A DNA stretch of 64,000 nt, taken from contig DVDT01000015.1 of the NCBI GenBank assembly GCA_015296085.1, positions 1 through 64,000 on the forward strand, written 5' to 3'. The notes beneath the pieces are model-generated. The model did not search any database. It was not told the origin of the DNA and was given only the letters and a program-made list of their open reading frames with translations. Position 1 is the stretch's first letter. Every line of letters begins with the position of its first letter. This stretch comes from Trichormus sp. M33_DOE_039 (lineage in GTDB: Bacteria; Cyanobacteriota; Cyanobacteriia; Cyanobacteriales; Nostocaceae). The translations under genes and the position numbers were made by a program. Of this stretch, positions 27,535 to 36,022 are shown piece by piece.

Positions 27535-28374
27535 ATGAAAACTCCCAATCAAAGCAAAGTTAAAACGCCAGTCTGGGTAGTTGGAAAAGGTCAAAAGCAT
27601 CTGCGACAAGACCATCTCACCACCGAAGAACCTTTAGAAATTCGCTTAATTTCCCCAAATCGCACCGTAGCGGTTACCATGCGAACCCCAGGGAATGATT
27701 TTGCCTTAGCAGCTGGCTTCCTCTACTCTGAAGGCGTGATTAGCTGTAAACCAGATATCCAACGCATCAGCTATTGTGTAGATAAATCCATCGATGGTGA
27801 ACAACGTTACAACATTGTCAATGTCGAATTACGCGCAGGTTTAATAGCAGACTTACAACCTTTAGAACGGCATTTTTATATCAACAGTGCTTGCGGAGTG
27901 TGTGGGAAAGCCAGCATTGAGGCTTTGCGGTTGCGTGGTTGTCCTGTGATTGCAGATGAAATGATGGTAACACCAGAGCTAATCTACAGCCTACCCGATA
28001 AATTACGGGCTGCTCAAAGTATCTTCACTGCTACCGGGGGTTTGCATGCGGCGGCGGTGTTTGATAGCCAAGGGCAACTATTAAATTTACAGGAAGATGT
28101 TGGCAGACACAATGCTCTAGATAAGTTGATTGGGACAGCTTTATTAAGTAGTGAATTACCTTTTAATAACCATGTTGTTATGGTAAGTGGGCGTTCTAGT
28201 TTTGAAATTTTACAGAAGTCTCTAGCAGCTAGAGTACCCATTGTTTGTTCAGTGTCTGCACCCAGTAGTTTAGCGGTGTCTGTAGCACAGGAATTTGGTA
28301 TTACTTTAATTGGGTTTGTGCGCGGGGAAAGATTTAATGTTTATTCTGGGATGGACAGAATTGTTACTATGTAG
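27535..28374 (+). CDS. fdhD: FdhD sulfurtransferase (formate dehydrogenase accessory)
   Basis: Transfers sulfur from a cysteine desulfurase to the molybdenum/tungsten bis-MGD cofactor of formate-dehydrogenase-type enzymes. It has 279 residues. The sulfur-carrying loop SACGVCGK has Cys120 and Cys123. Other family blocks are MRTPGNDFALAAGFLYSEGV, TGGLHAAAVFD, EDVGRHNALDKLIG and VSGRSSFEILQKSLAARVPI. No formate dehydrogenase is in the window; another bis-MGD enzyme such as nitrate reductase could be the client, which is inference. It begins 300 bases from the divergent PAD gene. Confidence 0.94.
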   Translation: MKTPNQSKVKTPVWVVGKGQKHLRQDHLTTEEPLEIRLISPNRTVAVTMRTPGNDFALAAGFLYSEGVISCKPDIQRISYCVDKSIDGEQRYNIVNVELRAGLIADLQPLERHFYINSACGVCGKASIEALRLRGCPVIADEMMVTPELIYSLPDKLRAAQSIFTATGGLHAAAVFDSQGQLLNLQEDVGRHNALDKLIGTALLSSELPFNNHVVMVSGRSSFEILQKSLAARVPIVCSVSAPSSLAVSVAQEFGITLIGFVRGERFNVYSGMDRIVTM

Positions 28375-28455
28375 CTAAATAAAGATATGATTTACTCACA
28401 CCGAGATATAGAGAAATGAGAATAATTTCTCTGAAATTTGTATTTTGATTTGATT

Positions 28456-29253
28456 ATGCCAAAAGTAAACTTAAATGGGATTGAATTGTTTTACGAAATT
28501 AAAGGTATAGGTGAACCTTTACTGTTAATTTCTGGATTTTTATGCGACCATACTTACTGGTCGCTCATTATGCCATATTTTACTTCCCAATATCAAATAA
28601 TTCGGATAGATAATCGAGGTGTAGGGCGGAGTTCTACACCTGATAGTCCCTACAGTTTACAACAATTAGCTCATGATGCGGCTGCATTACTTAATCATTT
28701 AAATATTCATCAAGTACATGTTGCAGGTCATTCTATGGGTGGGCAAGTTGCCCAGGAACTAGCATTACTATATCCACGAAAAGTTAAAAGTTTGATACTG
28801 CTTGCTTCTCTTGCTAAGGGAGATGAGCGATTTAATCATATTATTAATACTTGGGGTGAATTACCTCAACATATAGATACAAAGCTTTATCAACAGCTGA
28901 TATTACCCTGGATTTTTAGTGAAAATTTTTACTCAATTCCAGAGATGATAGAACAGCTAATTGAATGGGCTGTAAATTATCCTTTTTCTCCCCCAATTCA
29001 TAGTATTTATCAGCACAGTCGGGCTATTCTTGGTGGCGATACTATCAACCGTCTACAAAATATTCTTTGTCCTACTTTGGTGTTAGTGGGTAAGCAAGAT
29101 ATCCTCACACCTGTCAAATTTTCTCAGCAACTAGCAGCAGGTATTCCCAAAGCTAAATTATCAGTTATTGATAGTGGTGGACATGGTTTTATCATTGAAT
29201 CACCCAAAATTGTGGCTACAGAGATGCTCAATTTTTTAGCACAACTCAATTAA
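28456..29253 (+). CDS. alpha/beta hydrolase
   Basis: A 265-residue hydrolase-fold protein. Oxyanion-hole region LLLISGFLCDHTYW, nucleophile elbow VAGHSMGGQVAQELALLYP, acid in LVLVGKQDILTPV, and catalytic His in DSGGHGFIIESP. Resembles the 3-oxoadipate enol-lactonase/BioH-like general family; substrate unknown. I start at ATG 28456 (MPKVNLNGI), since the six upstream codons from a TTG have no match. Its last eight bases overlap the convergent potB gene, so read-through RNA would be antisense. Confidence 0.85.
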   Translation: MPKVNLNGIELFYEIKGIGEPLLLISGFLCDHTYWSLIMPYFTSQYQIIRIDNRGVGRSSTPDSPYSLQQLAHDAAALLNHLNIHQVHVAGHSMGGQVAQELALLYPRKVKSLILLASLAKGDERFNHIINTWGELPQHIDTKLYQQLILPWIFSENFYSIPEMIEQLIEWAVNYPFSPPIHSIYQHSRAILGGDTINRLQNILCPTLVLVGKQDILTPVKFSQQLAAGIPKAKLSVIDSGGHGFIIESPKIVATEMLNFLAQLN

Positions 29254-30148
29254 AACTTGACTGCTTGGGTGTAGTTTCACCAAACTTAATAAGTAGAGCG
29301 ATCGCAATGCTCACAGCTAAAATTAATGTCATACTCAAAGCTGAACCAAAACCCCAGTTTTGAGTAACTCCGAGAAATTGATTATAAACTAAGCGTGCGG
29401 CCGTCATACTAGAAGCACCACCCAATAATTCTGGATCAACAAAATCCCCTAGGGCTGTGATAAATACCAGCAAAGAACCGGCTGTAATTCCTGGTAAAAT
29501 CTGCGGAACTGTCACCTTCCAAAAAGTCTGTACAGGATTCGCACCTAAATCTGCTGCGGCTTCTAATAAACGCTTATCTAACTTTTCTAAAGAAGCATAT
29601 AAAATTAACACCATATAGGGTAACAGGCTGTAGCTCATGCCAATCAATACAGCTGGTACTCTGTTGAGTAATTGTAGAGTAGGTAAGTCTAGACTAGCCA
29701 GCAGACTATTCAATAAACCACTGCGTCGCAAAATCGTCACCCAAGCGTAGGAACGCAGTAGGGAAGAAGTCCACAAAGGTAAGACAAAACCTAGTAGCAG
29801 CAAATTGCGCCATTTTTGAGGTGCAATTTGAGCAATCCAATAAGCAACCGGAAAACCTAGAATTAAACAAATAATTGTCGTGCTAATCGCTAACCATAGC
29901 GATCGCATAATTACTTGTAAGTATAGAGGATCAAAAATACGGATATAGTTAGCAAACCCTCTAGGGTTAACTATATCACCTGGTCTAATATCCGGTACTA
30001 AACTTAATTGCAAAATAATTAGTGTTGGCAATACCAGCAACAGCAACAACCAAACACCAGCCGGTGCAAGTAATGTCAAAGGTTGCAGCCAATTAAATCG
30101 ACGGCGATTTAATTCTATGTTATCGAGAGTACGAAGTTTGGTAGACAC
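29246..30148 (-). CDS. potB: polyamine-type ABC transporter permease (PotB-like)
   Basis: Inner-membrane subunit of a spermidine/putrescine-class importer. It has 300 residues with six membrane helices and the ATPase-coupling EAA loop EAAADLGANPVQTFWKVTVP at about 193-212. The N-terminal GVWLLLLLVLPTLIILQLSL is the first helix. It is third in the potA-potD-potB run. A PotC-type second permease would normally follow, but the next gene is on the other strand. The transporter therefore either uses a PotB homodimer or takes its PotC from another locus. Confidence 0.88.
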   Translation of the reverse strand: MSTKLRTLDNIELNRRRFNWLQPLTLLAPAGVWLLLLLVLPTLIILQLSLVPDIRPGDIVNPRGFANYIRIFDPLYLQVIMRSLWLAISTTIICLILGFPVAYWIAQIAPQKWRNLLLLGFVLPLWTSSLLRSYAWVTILRRSGLLNSLLASLDLPTLQLLNRVPAVLIGMSYSLLPYMVLILYASLEKLDKRLLEAAADLGANPVQTFWKVTVPQILPGITAGSLLVFITALGDFVDPELLGGASSMTAARLVYNQFLGVTQNWGFGSALSMTLILAVSIAIALLIKFGETTPKQSSFN

Positions 30149-30288
30149 AAGGATTGGGGTTGGGAGACAGGGTAGACAAAGCGGAAAACATTGACTCTTG
30201 CGGGTGACGCTTCTAACGTCGCTACCGCTACGCTAACGATAGTTGCTTTCCGACGCAAGGCGACAGGAACGCACTATCTCACTATTGA
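30149..30288. other. 140-base spacer inside the pot operon with GC-rich repeat-like sequence
   Basis: The spacing between potD and potB is far larger than the three bases between potA and potD. It holds G/C-rich sequence (about 30199-30265) rich in CGCTA steps, ACGTCGCTACCGCTACGC, unlike the flanking A/T-rich DNA. It looks like an inserted small repeat. Confidence 0.4.
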
Positions 30289-31371
30289 CTAACTACTAGT
30301 TAATTTTGTCCAATATCGCTCATAAACTTCCTCAAATTGTCCCAAGGGACTAATACGTTCACACTTGGCTAGTAAAGTCTCTGGAGGAAAAAAGTTAACA
30401 TTATTTTTAATTTCATGGGGTAATATTTCAAATCCGGCGCGATTGGGTGTAGCAATTTTCAATCTTTGACTAATAGTGGCTGCTATTTCTGGTTGTAAAA
30501 GAAAGTTTATCCAAGCATAAGCACCATCCCGATTCGGTGCTGATTTCGGAATTACTATTGTGTCAGTCCATAGTGAAGACCCACTGCGAGGAATTACATA
30601 TTTTAGTTTGGGGTTTTCCTTACTGACTCTGATCGCATCGGCGGAATAACACATGGCTAAAATTAAATCACCTGCTAACATCTGATTTTGCCAAGCATCA
30701 GTGTCAAAAGCTGCGATCGCTGGTTTTAAATCTGTTAATTTTTGATATGCTTGTTTAATTTCATTTTCGTTTTGCGAATTGTAAGAATGACCCAGCATTC
30801 GCAATACTGCACCCATAACTTCCCGCACATCATTTAATAATGTCATGCGTTTATTGAGTAAACCTTGATTCTGCCAGAGATAATCCCAATCTTCAGGTGC
30901 TTGTTTGAGGATTTCTGAGTTATAAAGTAACCCAGTTGTTCCCCAATTGAAGGGAATACTATAACGGTTTTTAGGATCGTAAGTGGGATTTTGAAACTGA
31001 GGAAATAAATTATCTAAACCAATTAAGCGATCGTGTTGTAATTCTATTAATAAATCTTTATCTACCATTTTCTGCACCATATAATCCGATGGGTAAATCA
31101 GACTATAAGTACCGCCACCGCTAGCTTGCAGTTTCGCTAGCATGACTTCATTAGAATCATAAGGATCTACTAATACCTTCATCCCCGTTTGGGTACTAAA
31201 GGATTGCAATAGTTTTTGATCAGAATATTGTGTCCAAGTATATATATATAATTGATCAGTGCGACCGGAACTAGTAGAAGCTCGCACATCAGCCAATTTC
31301 CAACCACAGCCAGCTAAAGATAAAGTAGAAAGTGCTGTTATCCCTTGAATAAAATCGCGTCTGTTAGTCAT
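30289..31371 (-). CDS. potD: polyamine-type solute-binding lipoprotein (PotD-like)
   Basis: Periplasmic receptor of the importer, 360 residues. The N-terminus has NRRDFIQGITALSTLSLAGC: a lipobox with Cys22, preceded by a twin-arginine-like RRDF, so export may be by Tat or Sec. The mature part begins LYIYTWTQYSDQKLLQSF, with the pocket-forming YPSDYMVQKMVDKDLL and NRYSIPFNWGTTGLLYN segments typical of PotD/PotF. Ligand (spermidine, putrescine, homospermidine) cannot be read off. Three bases downstream of potA; ends near the G/C-rich spacer. Confidence 0.9.
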   Translation of the reverse strand: MTNRRDFIQGITALSTLSLAGCGWKLADVRASTSSGRTDQLYIYTWTQYSDQKLLQSFSTQTGMKVLVDPYDSNEVMLAKLQASGGGTYSLIYPSDYMVQKMVDKDLLIELQHDRLIGLDNLFPQFQNPTYDPKNRYSIPFNWGTTGLLYNSEILKQAPEDWDYLWQNQGLLNKRMTLLNDVREVMGAVLRMLGHSYNSQNENEIKQAYQKLTDLKPAIAAFDTDAWQNQMLAGDLILAMCYSADAIRVSKENPKLKYVIPRSGSSLWTDTIVIPKSAPNRDGAYAWINFLLQPEIAATISQRLKIATPNRAGFEILPHEIKNNVNFFPPETLLAKCERISPLGQFEEVYERYWTKLTSS

Positions 31372-31374
31372 CAG

Positions 31375-32508
31375 TTAAGAATCAATTGCTAGACAATCAT
31401 CTTCTGCCCACCAAGCGTAAATGGGGGTGTCACAGTCTGGTAAGCTGCCAAAGGTGTTGGGTTGTAAGACATTAATCCTAATCCCGTTAATTAGTTCCAC
31501 AACATAATTAACGTGAGTCCCTAAATACATGACATTTACTAGCCTCCCTTCAAAGCAGTTATTGACTAAAGTTGGCTGATACAAGGAAAGCTGAATTTTC
31601 TCTGGACGCACACTGACAACTACAGCTTTTAATAAGTCTGTTGGTGTATCTTCAGTGCGATTAACGACGACTGTGAGTCCGGTTTTAGTAACAACTTGCA
31701 CCATTGCAGTTTCTACGGCTGTGATTTCACCGCTAAATAAATTCGTATCGCCAATAAAGTCTGCGACAAATGATGTTTTGGGACGTTCGTAAATTTCGCT
31801 AGGAGTACCAATTTGCTCGATTTTGCCTTGATTCATCACGGCGATGCGATCGCTCAATGATAACGCCTCTTCTTGGTCATGCGTCACCATAATAAAAGTT
31901 AAACCCAGGTCTTTGTGTAAATTAGATAACTCAAACTGCATTTCCTTACGGAGTTTCAAATCTAAAGCCCCTAATGGTTCATCTAGCAGCACTACAGCCG
32001 GACGATTGACTAAAGCCCTGGCTAATGCTACTCTTTGCTGTTGACCCCCAGACAGTTGATGAGGAAAGCGCGATCGCAAACTTTCCATTTTCACCAGTCT
32101 TAAAGCTTCGTTGACACGGCTTTCAATTTCGGCTTTACGGAGTTTCTCTTTTTTCAGCCGTAGACCAAAAGCGATGTTATTCCAAACATTCAGGTGGTTA
32201 AACAACGCATAGCTTTGAAACACTGTATTCACGGGACGACGGTACGGCGGTATATCAGTCATCGGCTGACCCTGAATCAATAACTTACCTGCATCAACCC
32301 TTTCAAACCCAGCAATCAGACGGAGTGTTGTTGTTTTCCCACAACCAGAAGGCCCTAAAATACTAAAAAATTCCCCCTGTCTAATATCTAAATCTATTCC
32401 GTGTACTGCCGGTTCTTGGTTAAAAAACTTGAATACACTACGCAGTTCAACATCAAGCGGTTGAAAAGCCACAATTCCTCTCTGGTGCGGGGTTACAGTT
32501 TGAGCCAT
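31375..32508 (-). CDS. potA: polyamine-type ABC transporter ATPase (PotA-like)
   Basis: ATP-hydrolysing subunit, 377 residues. Walker [11 protein letters not shown], signature [15 protein letters not shown], Walker [13 protein letters not shown], and switch His in [16 protein letters not shown]-terminal TOBE domain (about 285-370) is present, as in PotA/MalK. The first gene of the pot run; the promoter should lie in 32509-32837, shared with the divergent PBP2 gene. Confidence 0.92.
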   Translation of the reverse strand: MAQTVTPHQRGIVAFQPLDVELRSVFKFFNQEPAVHGIDLDIRQGEFFSILGPSGCGKTTTLRLIAGFERVDAGKLLIQGQPMTDIPPYRRPVNTVFQSYALFNHLNVWNNIAFGLRLKKEKLRKAEIESRVNEALRLVKMESLRSRFPHQLSGGQQQRVALARALVNRPAVVLLDEPLGALDLKLRKEMQFELSNLHKDLGLTFIMVTHDQEEALSLSDRIAVMNQGKIEQIGTPSEIYERPKTSFVADFIGDTNLFSGEITAVETAMVQVVTKTGLTVVVNRTEDTPTDLLKAVVVSVRPEKIQLSLYQPTLVNNCFEGRLVNVMYLGTHVNYVVELINGIRINVLQPNTFGSLPDCDTPIYAWWAEDDCLAIDS

Positions 32509-32837
32509 AATTTTTAGTAGAATGCCGCAAGTTTAAGTAAATTTGTCAGTTAATGTAACCTATTAAGTAGAAATAACATCACACTTGGGTTCATTGTATC
32601 CGCCGAAAACCACTGTGCCAAAAAGAATGTTCCTAATTGTTACACACTCAATATTAAGTAACCGTTTCCGGGAACTCTACATCAAGGATACCCATCTCCA
32701 TTGCTGGTGTAATAGTCCAAAGTTAGGAGTAATCCCAGCTTAATCTCTGGCTTATCCCTTAGTTGATAAACTAAAGAAACAACATCCCCTGTGCCTCATC
32801 CCCAAATCAAATTAGTTAATCTATATATAGTTGTCCT
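32509..32837. promoter_or_regulatory. divergent promoter region, potA / PBP2
   Basis: 329 bases without a gene between two divergent starts. CTTAGTTGATAAACTAAAG (about 32758-32776) is an imperfect palindrome 60 bases before the PBP2 start. No certain -10/-35 pair. Confidence 0.35.
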
Positions 32838-34658
32838 ATGGCTACATTCCAACCAACTCCCTTGGGAGGAAAGAAAAATACACGTACAGTTGGACGGAAT
32901 TACCAATCTATAGTTTTGATTATATTTACCTTATTAATGACGGCCGGGATCGGTGTGCGATTAGCACATTTGCAAATTGTAGAAGGAGAATCCCACCGCA
33001 AACGAGCCGAATCAAATCGGATTCGGATGATTCCCAAACAGCCAGAAAGAGGTAATATTTTTGACAGGAACGGCAAGCTACTAGCTAGTACACGCTATCC
33101 CCGTTCTATATACTTGTGGCCAATGGCACATACCAAACCCTCTTGGACTGTAGTTGGGCCGCGTCTATCTAAAATTTTGGAGATTCCCCAAGAGGAAATC
33201 GAAAAGAAACTTCAAGAAGCAGGAGCTAACTCATCTTCATTAATTCGGATTGCGCGTGATTTGAACGAAGCCCAAATCACCGCTATCAAAGAGTATGAAA
33301 ACGAACTCCAAAATGTGGAAATACATACGGAAGCGGTGCGTTATTATCCCCACGGTCGGGAATTGGCTCACGTATTGGGATATACACGAGAATTAACTGC
33401 TGAACAACTCCAAGACAAGAAAAAAGACGGCTATCGTCTGGGAGATGTTATTGGACAAATGGGTGTAGAGAAAGCCTATGAATCCATGCTCAGGGGTGAA
33501 TGGGGAGGTCAGCAGGTAGAAGTTGATGGTGCTGGGCGACCATTGCGGGTTTTGGGGGAAAAACAAGCTAAACCCGGTAATGACATCCACCTAACCATAG
33601 ATTTAGATATGCAATTAGCAGCAGAAAAAGCTTTGGGAACTCGCAATGGTGCAATCGTTGCACTTGATCCCAAAAATGGTGCTGTCTTAGCAATGGTTTC
33701 TCATCCCACTTTTGATCCCAATATTTTTTCTAAGCAAAAACTGACACAAAAAGATTGGGAATTTGTACAAGGTGCAGATCATCCTCTACTGAATCGCGCC
33801 CTCCGTGCTTTTCCTCCTGCCAGTACCTTTAAGATTGTCACCACAACCGCAGGTTTAGAATCAGGTAAATTTTCCCCTAGCACAGTCCTACAAACCTATG
33901 GTTCTTTAACCGTTGGTGGAACTACATTTGGTGAGTGGAATCACGCAGGCTTCGGCCCATTGGGTTTTGTGGGAGCAATGCAGTGGAGTAGTGATACCTT
34001 CTTTTATCAAATTGGTAAGGGGGTCGGCGGCCCTACTCTGATCAAATGGACTCGTAAATATGGTTTTGGCCAAAAAACAGGCTTTGAATTCGCTTCAGAA
34101 GAAGCAAAAGGCTTAGTACCCGATGAGCAATGGAAACAGAAAGTTTGGAAAATGCCTTGGACTGTAGGCGACAGCATCAATATGTCTATTGGTCAAGGTG
34201 CTTTATTAACTACTCCTTTGCAAGTGGGGGTAATGTTTGCTGTACCAGCTAATGGTGGTTATCGTGTCCAACCACATTTACTCAAAGACAATGAAGAAGC
34301 CAAAAGTTGGCGAGAAAATGTCAATATGAAGCCATCTACTGTCAAAATCTTGCGTGATGGCTTACGTAAGGTAGTCTCTGATGGTACAGGCAAAGTTTTG
34401 AATAAACCAACCGTTCCCCCAGTCGCCGGGAAAAGTGGTACAGCTGAAGCGTGGAACCGTGGTGTCAAGCAAAATCATGCTTGGTTCGGTGCTTATGCTC
34501 CTGCTGACAAGCCAGAAATAGTCATTGTTGCCTTTGCTGAACATTCCGGTGGTGGTGGCGGTAGCGTTGCAGCCCCGATGATTTTACAAATCATGGAAGA
34601 ATATTTCCAACGCAAGCATCCCGGTAAGTATCAAAAGCCCGTCGTTAATAATCAATAG
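32838..34658 (+). CDS. mrdA: penicillin-binding protein 2 (elongation transpeptidase)
   Basis: D,D-transpeptidase of the elongasome, 606 residues. One N-terminal membrane anchor (about 25-48), a PBP dimerisation domain starting with the conserved RGNIFDRNGKLLA, and a transpeptidase domain with SxxK Ser329-Lys332 (PASTFK), SxD Ser384-Ser385-Asp386 (WSSDTFFYQ) and KSGT at 532-535. The HNA motif NHAWFGAYAP follows. Ends with a basic tail. It stands alone, without the usual mreBCD or rodA neighbours. Confidence 0.94.
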   Translation: MATFQPTPLGGKKNTRTVGRNYQSIVLIIFTLLMTAGIGVRLAHLQIVEGESHRKRAESNRIRMIPKQPERGNIFDRNGKLLASTRYPRSIYLWPMAHTKPSWTVVGPRLSKILEIPQEEIEKKLQEAGANSSSLIRIARDLNEAQITAIKEYENELQNVEIHTEAVRYYPHGRELAHVLGYTRELTAEQLQDKKKDGYRLGDVIGQMGVEKAYESMLRGEWGGQQVEVDGAGRPLRVLGEKQAKPGNDIHLTIDLDMQLAAEKALGTRNGAIVALDPKNGAVLAMVSHPTFDPNIFSKQKLTQKDWEFVQGADHPLLNRALRAFPPASTFKIVTTTAGLESGKFSPSTVLQTYGSLTVGGTTFGEWNHAGFGPLGFVGAMQWSSDTFFYQIGKGVGGPTLIKWTRKYGFGQKTGFEFASEEAKGLVPDEQWKQKVWKMPWTVGDSINMSIGQGALLTTPLQVGVMFAVPANGGYRVQPHLLKDNEEAKSWRENVNMKPSTVKILRDGLRKVVSDGTGKVLNKPTVPPVAGKSGTAEAWNRGVKQNHAWFGAYAPADKPEIVIVAFAEHSGGGGGSVAAPMILQIMEEYFQRKHPGKYQKPVVNNQ

Positions 34659-34661
34659 TTG

Positions 34662-34715
34662 TTGGGCATTGGGCATTGGAATTATAAGAATAATCTTTCC
34701 CATTCCCCATTCCCA
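34662..34715. terminator. hairpin from oppositely oriented heptamer repeats
   Basis: GGGCATT units (34662-34679) face CCCCATT units (34699-34715), so the spacer between the convergent PBP2 and ExbD genes can fold into an imperfect G/C-rich stem. Likely terminates both. Confidence 0.5.
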
Positions 34716-34718
34716 AAA

Positions 34719-35123
34719 TTATTGCTTCTGGGTGGCGATCGCTAATTTTGCCCCCTTAACTTGTCTGACTTGATCCATCACTGCTACTACTTTGCCATGT
34801 CCTACCCGTTCATCAGCATTAATTACTACTAAAGTTTCTGAGTTAGAACCAACTACATTACGTATCTGTTCTGCTAGAGAATTTACTAAAATTGGTTGAC
34901 GATTCAGGCTCACTTCTCCTTTTTCGTCAACTGTGATAGTAACTTTTGCAGGTACTTGCTGTTGATTAGATGTAGCCGCCTTGGGTAAATTTACAGGTAA
35001 GCCCTCTGACCTAGTTAAAAACAGCGTAGACATGATAAAAAACGTCAAAATCGCAAAAATCACATCGATCATCGGCACAATATTAATCTGTGCTGGGATA
35101 TCGGGTTCATCTTGTAGACGCAT
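34719..35123 (-). CDS. exbD: ExbD/TolR biopolymer transport protein
   Basis: Proton-channel partner of ExbB that powers TonB. 134 residues from the preferred start at 35123 (MRLQDEPDIP), which has GAGGAGAAAGAGCTT before it. A start seven codons earlier is possible but would put the ribosome-binding site inside the gene. One membrane helix (about 15-40, IVPMIDVIFAILTFFIMSTL) contains the essential Asp, and the periplasmic domain follows with NLPKA and VVINADERVGHGKV. Overlaps the exbB end by 17 bases, suggesting coupled translation. Confidence 0.93.
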   Translation of the reverse strand: MRLQDEPDIPAQINIVPMIDVIFAILTFFIMSTLFLTRSEGLPVNLPKAATSNQQQVPAKVTITVDEKGEVSLNRQPILVNSLAEQIRNVVGSNSETLVVINADERVGHGKVVAVMDQVRQVKGAKLAIATQKQ

Positions 35124-35760
35124 AAGCTCTTTCTCCTCGTTCATAGCGGCGGCGATAGAGTAATTCTAACTGTCCTCCATATTCCTGGAACAAAGCCATC
35201 TGCCGAGTATAAAGTCCACGAAAGGAGTTAGCAAAAAATAGTGTAAATATAGCAACTATTAACCCAGCTGCTGTAGATACTAAAGCTTCACTGATCCCAG
35301 CAGTTACACCTGCGGTTTTCGTACCACCAACATCACCAATATCCAAGGAAGCAAAGGAAGTAATCAAGCCTAAGACTGTACCAAGTAATCCTAATAGTGG
35401 TGCTAAACCAATAATGGTGTCAAAAATATTTTGAAAGCGTTTGAGTATGGGTATCTCAGCTTGTGCTTCGCTTTCTAAAGCTAAACGGAATTCTTCGGGA
35501 GTTGGTTCTTCTAATTCCAATGCGGCCAGAAAAACCCTAGCAAGGGGTAAATCTGCATTTTGCCGGAGTTGATCGATTGCGCCCACTACATTATCTAACC
35601 GATAGAGTTTTAATACATCTTTGACGACACGACCTTGACGATTGTTGATCTTTAGCCAAAATCTCACACGTTCAATAATCAATGCTACGGCCAAGACAGA
35701 AAAGCCCAAAAGCGGCCACATAACTACGCCGCCAGCTATGAACAGATTCTTAATTCCCAT
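35107..35760 (-). CDS. exbB: ExbB/TolQ (MotA-family) proton channel subunit
   Basis: Membrane subunit of the ExbB-ExbD motor. 217 residues from ATG 35760 (MGIKNLFIAGG), preceded by GAGG seven bases away. The frame stays open 45 codons upstream, but that stretch has no membrane-protein character or family match. Three membrane helices: the first at about 10-30, and the two MotA/TolQ helices in FDTIIGLAPLLGLLGTVLGL and the ISEALVSTAAGLIVAIFTLF stretch. Divergent from the TonB-like gene across 262 bases. Confidence 0.93.
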   Translation of the reverse strand: MGIKNLFIAGGVVMWPLLGFSVLAVALIIERVRFWLKINNRQGRVVKDVLKLYRLDNVVGAIDQLRQNADLPLARVFLAALELEEPTPEEFRLALESEAQAEIPILKRFQNIFDTIIGLAPLLGLLGTVLGLITSFASLDIGDVGGTKTAGVTAGISEALVSTAAGLIVAIFTLFFANSFRGLYTRQMALFQEYGGQLELLYRRRYERGERAYASTR

Positions 35761-35934
35761 GCAAAGCCTCGTTATCCCAAAAACAGAAAAACTACTAGCA
35801 TCCTCAGATAAGTTGAGAGTTATTGTCAAGATACTTTTAATGAATTTGCAAAGTTTATGCAACCAGCATGACAATAATTTTCCGCTAGAAATCACTCACA
35901 GAGCTTATATAATCTTTTTATAGGTATTTAATGC

Positions 35935-35964
35935 AGTTAATAACTTGACTAGTTAATTACTTGA
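35935..35964 (+). promoter_or_regulatory. tandem 14-base direct repeats before the TonB-like gene
   Basis: AGTTAATAACTTGA (35935-35948) and AGTTAATTACTTGA (35951-35964) differ by one base and repeat with a 16-base period. A weaker third AGTTAGTAATATTAACTTG starts at 35995. Each contains an AGTTA/TAACT half-palindrome. They lie in the exbB/TonB divergent spacer, a natural site for a regulator. Confidence 0.45.
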
Positions 35965-36022
35965 TATTTGTATCTAAGCATTCTACTATGTCTAAGTTAG
36001 TAATATTAACTTGCAATAAATT

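Noticed and set aside
35761-35895. N-terminal 45-residue extension of ExbB
   Set aside because: The internal ATG has a ribosome-binding site and matches the family start; the extension has no match.
35940-36000. Canonical Fur box before the TonB-like gene
   Set aside because: The direct repeats do not match the GATAAT-type Fur consensus well enough.
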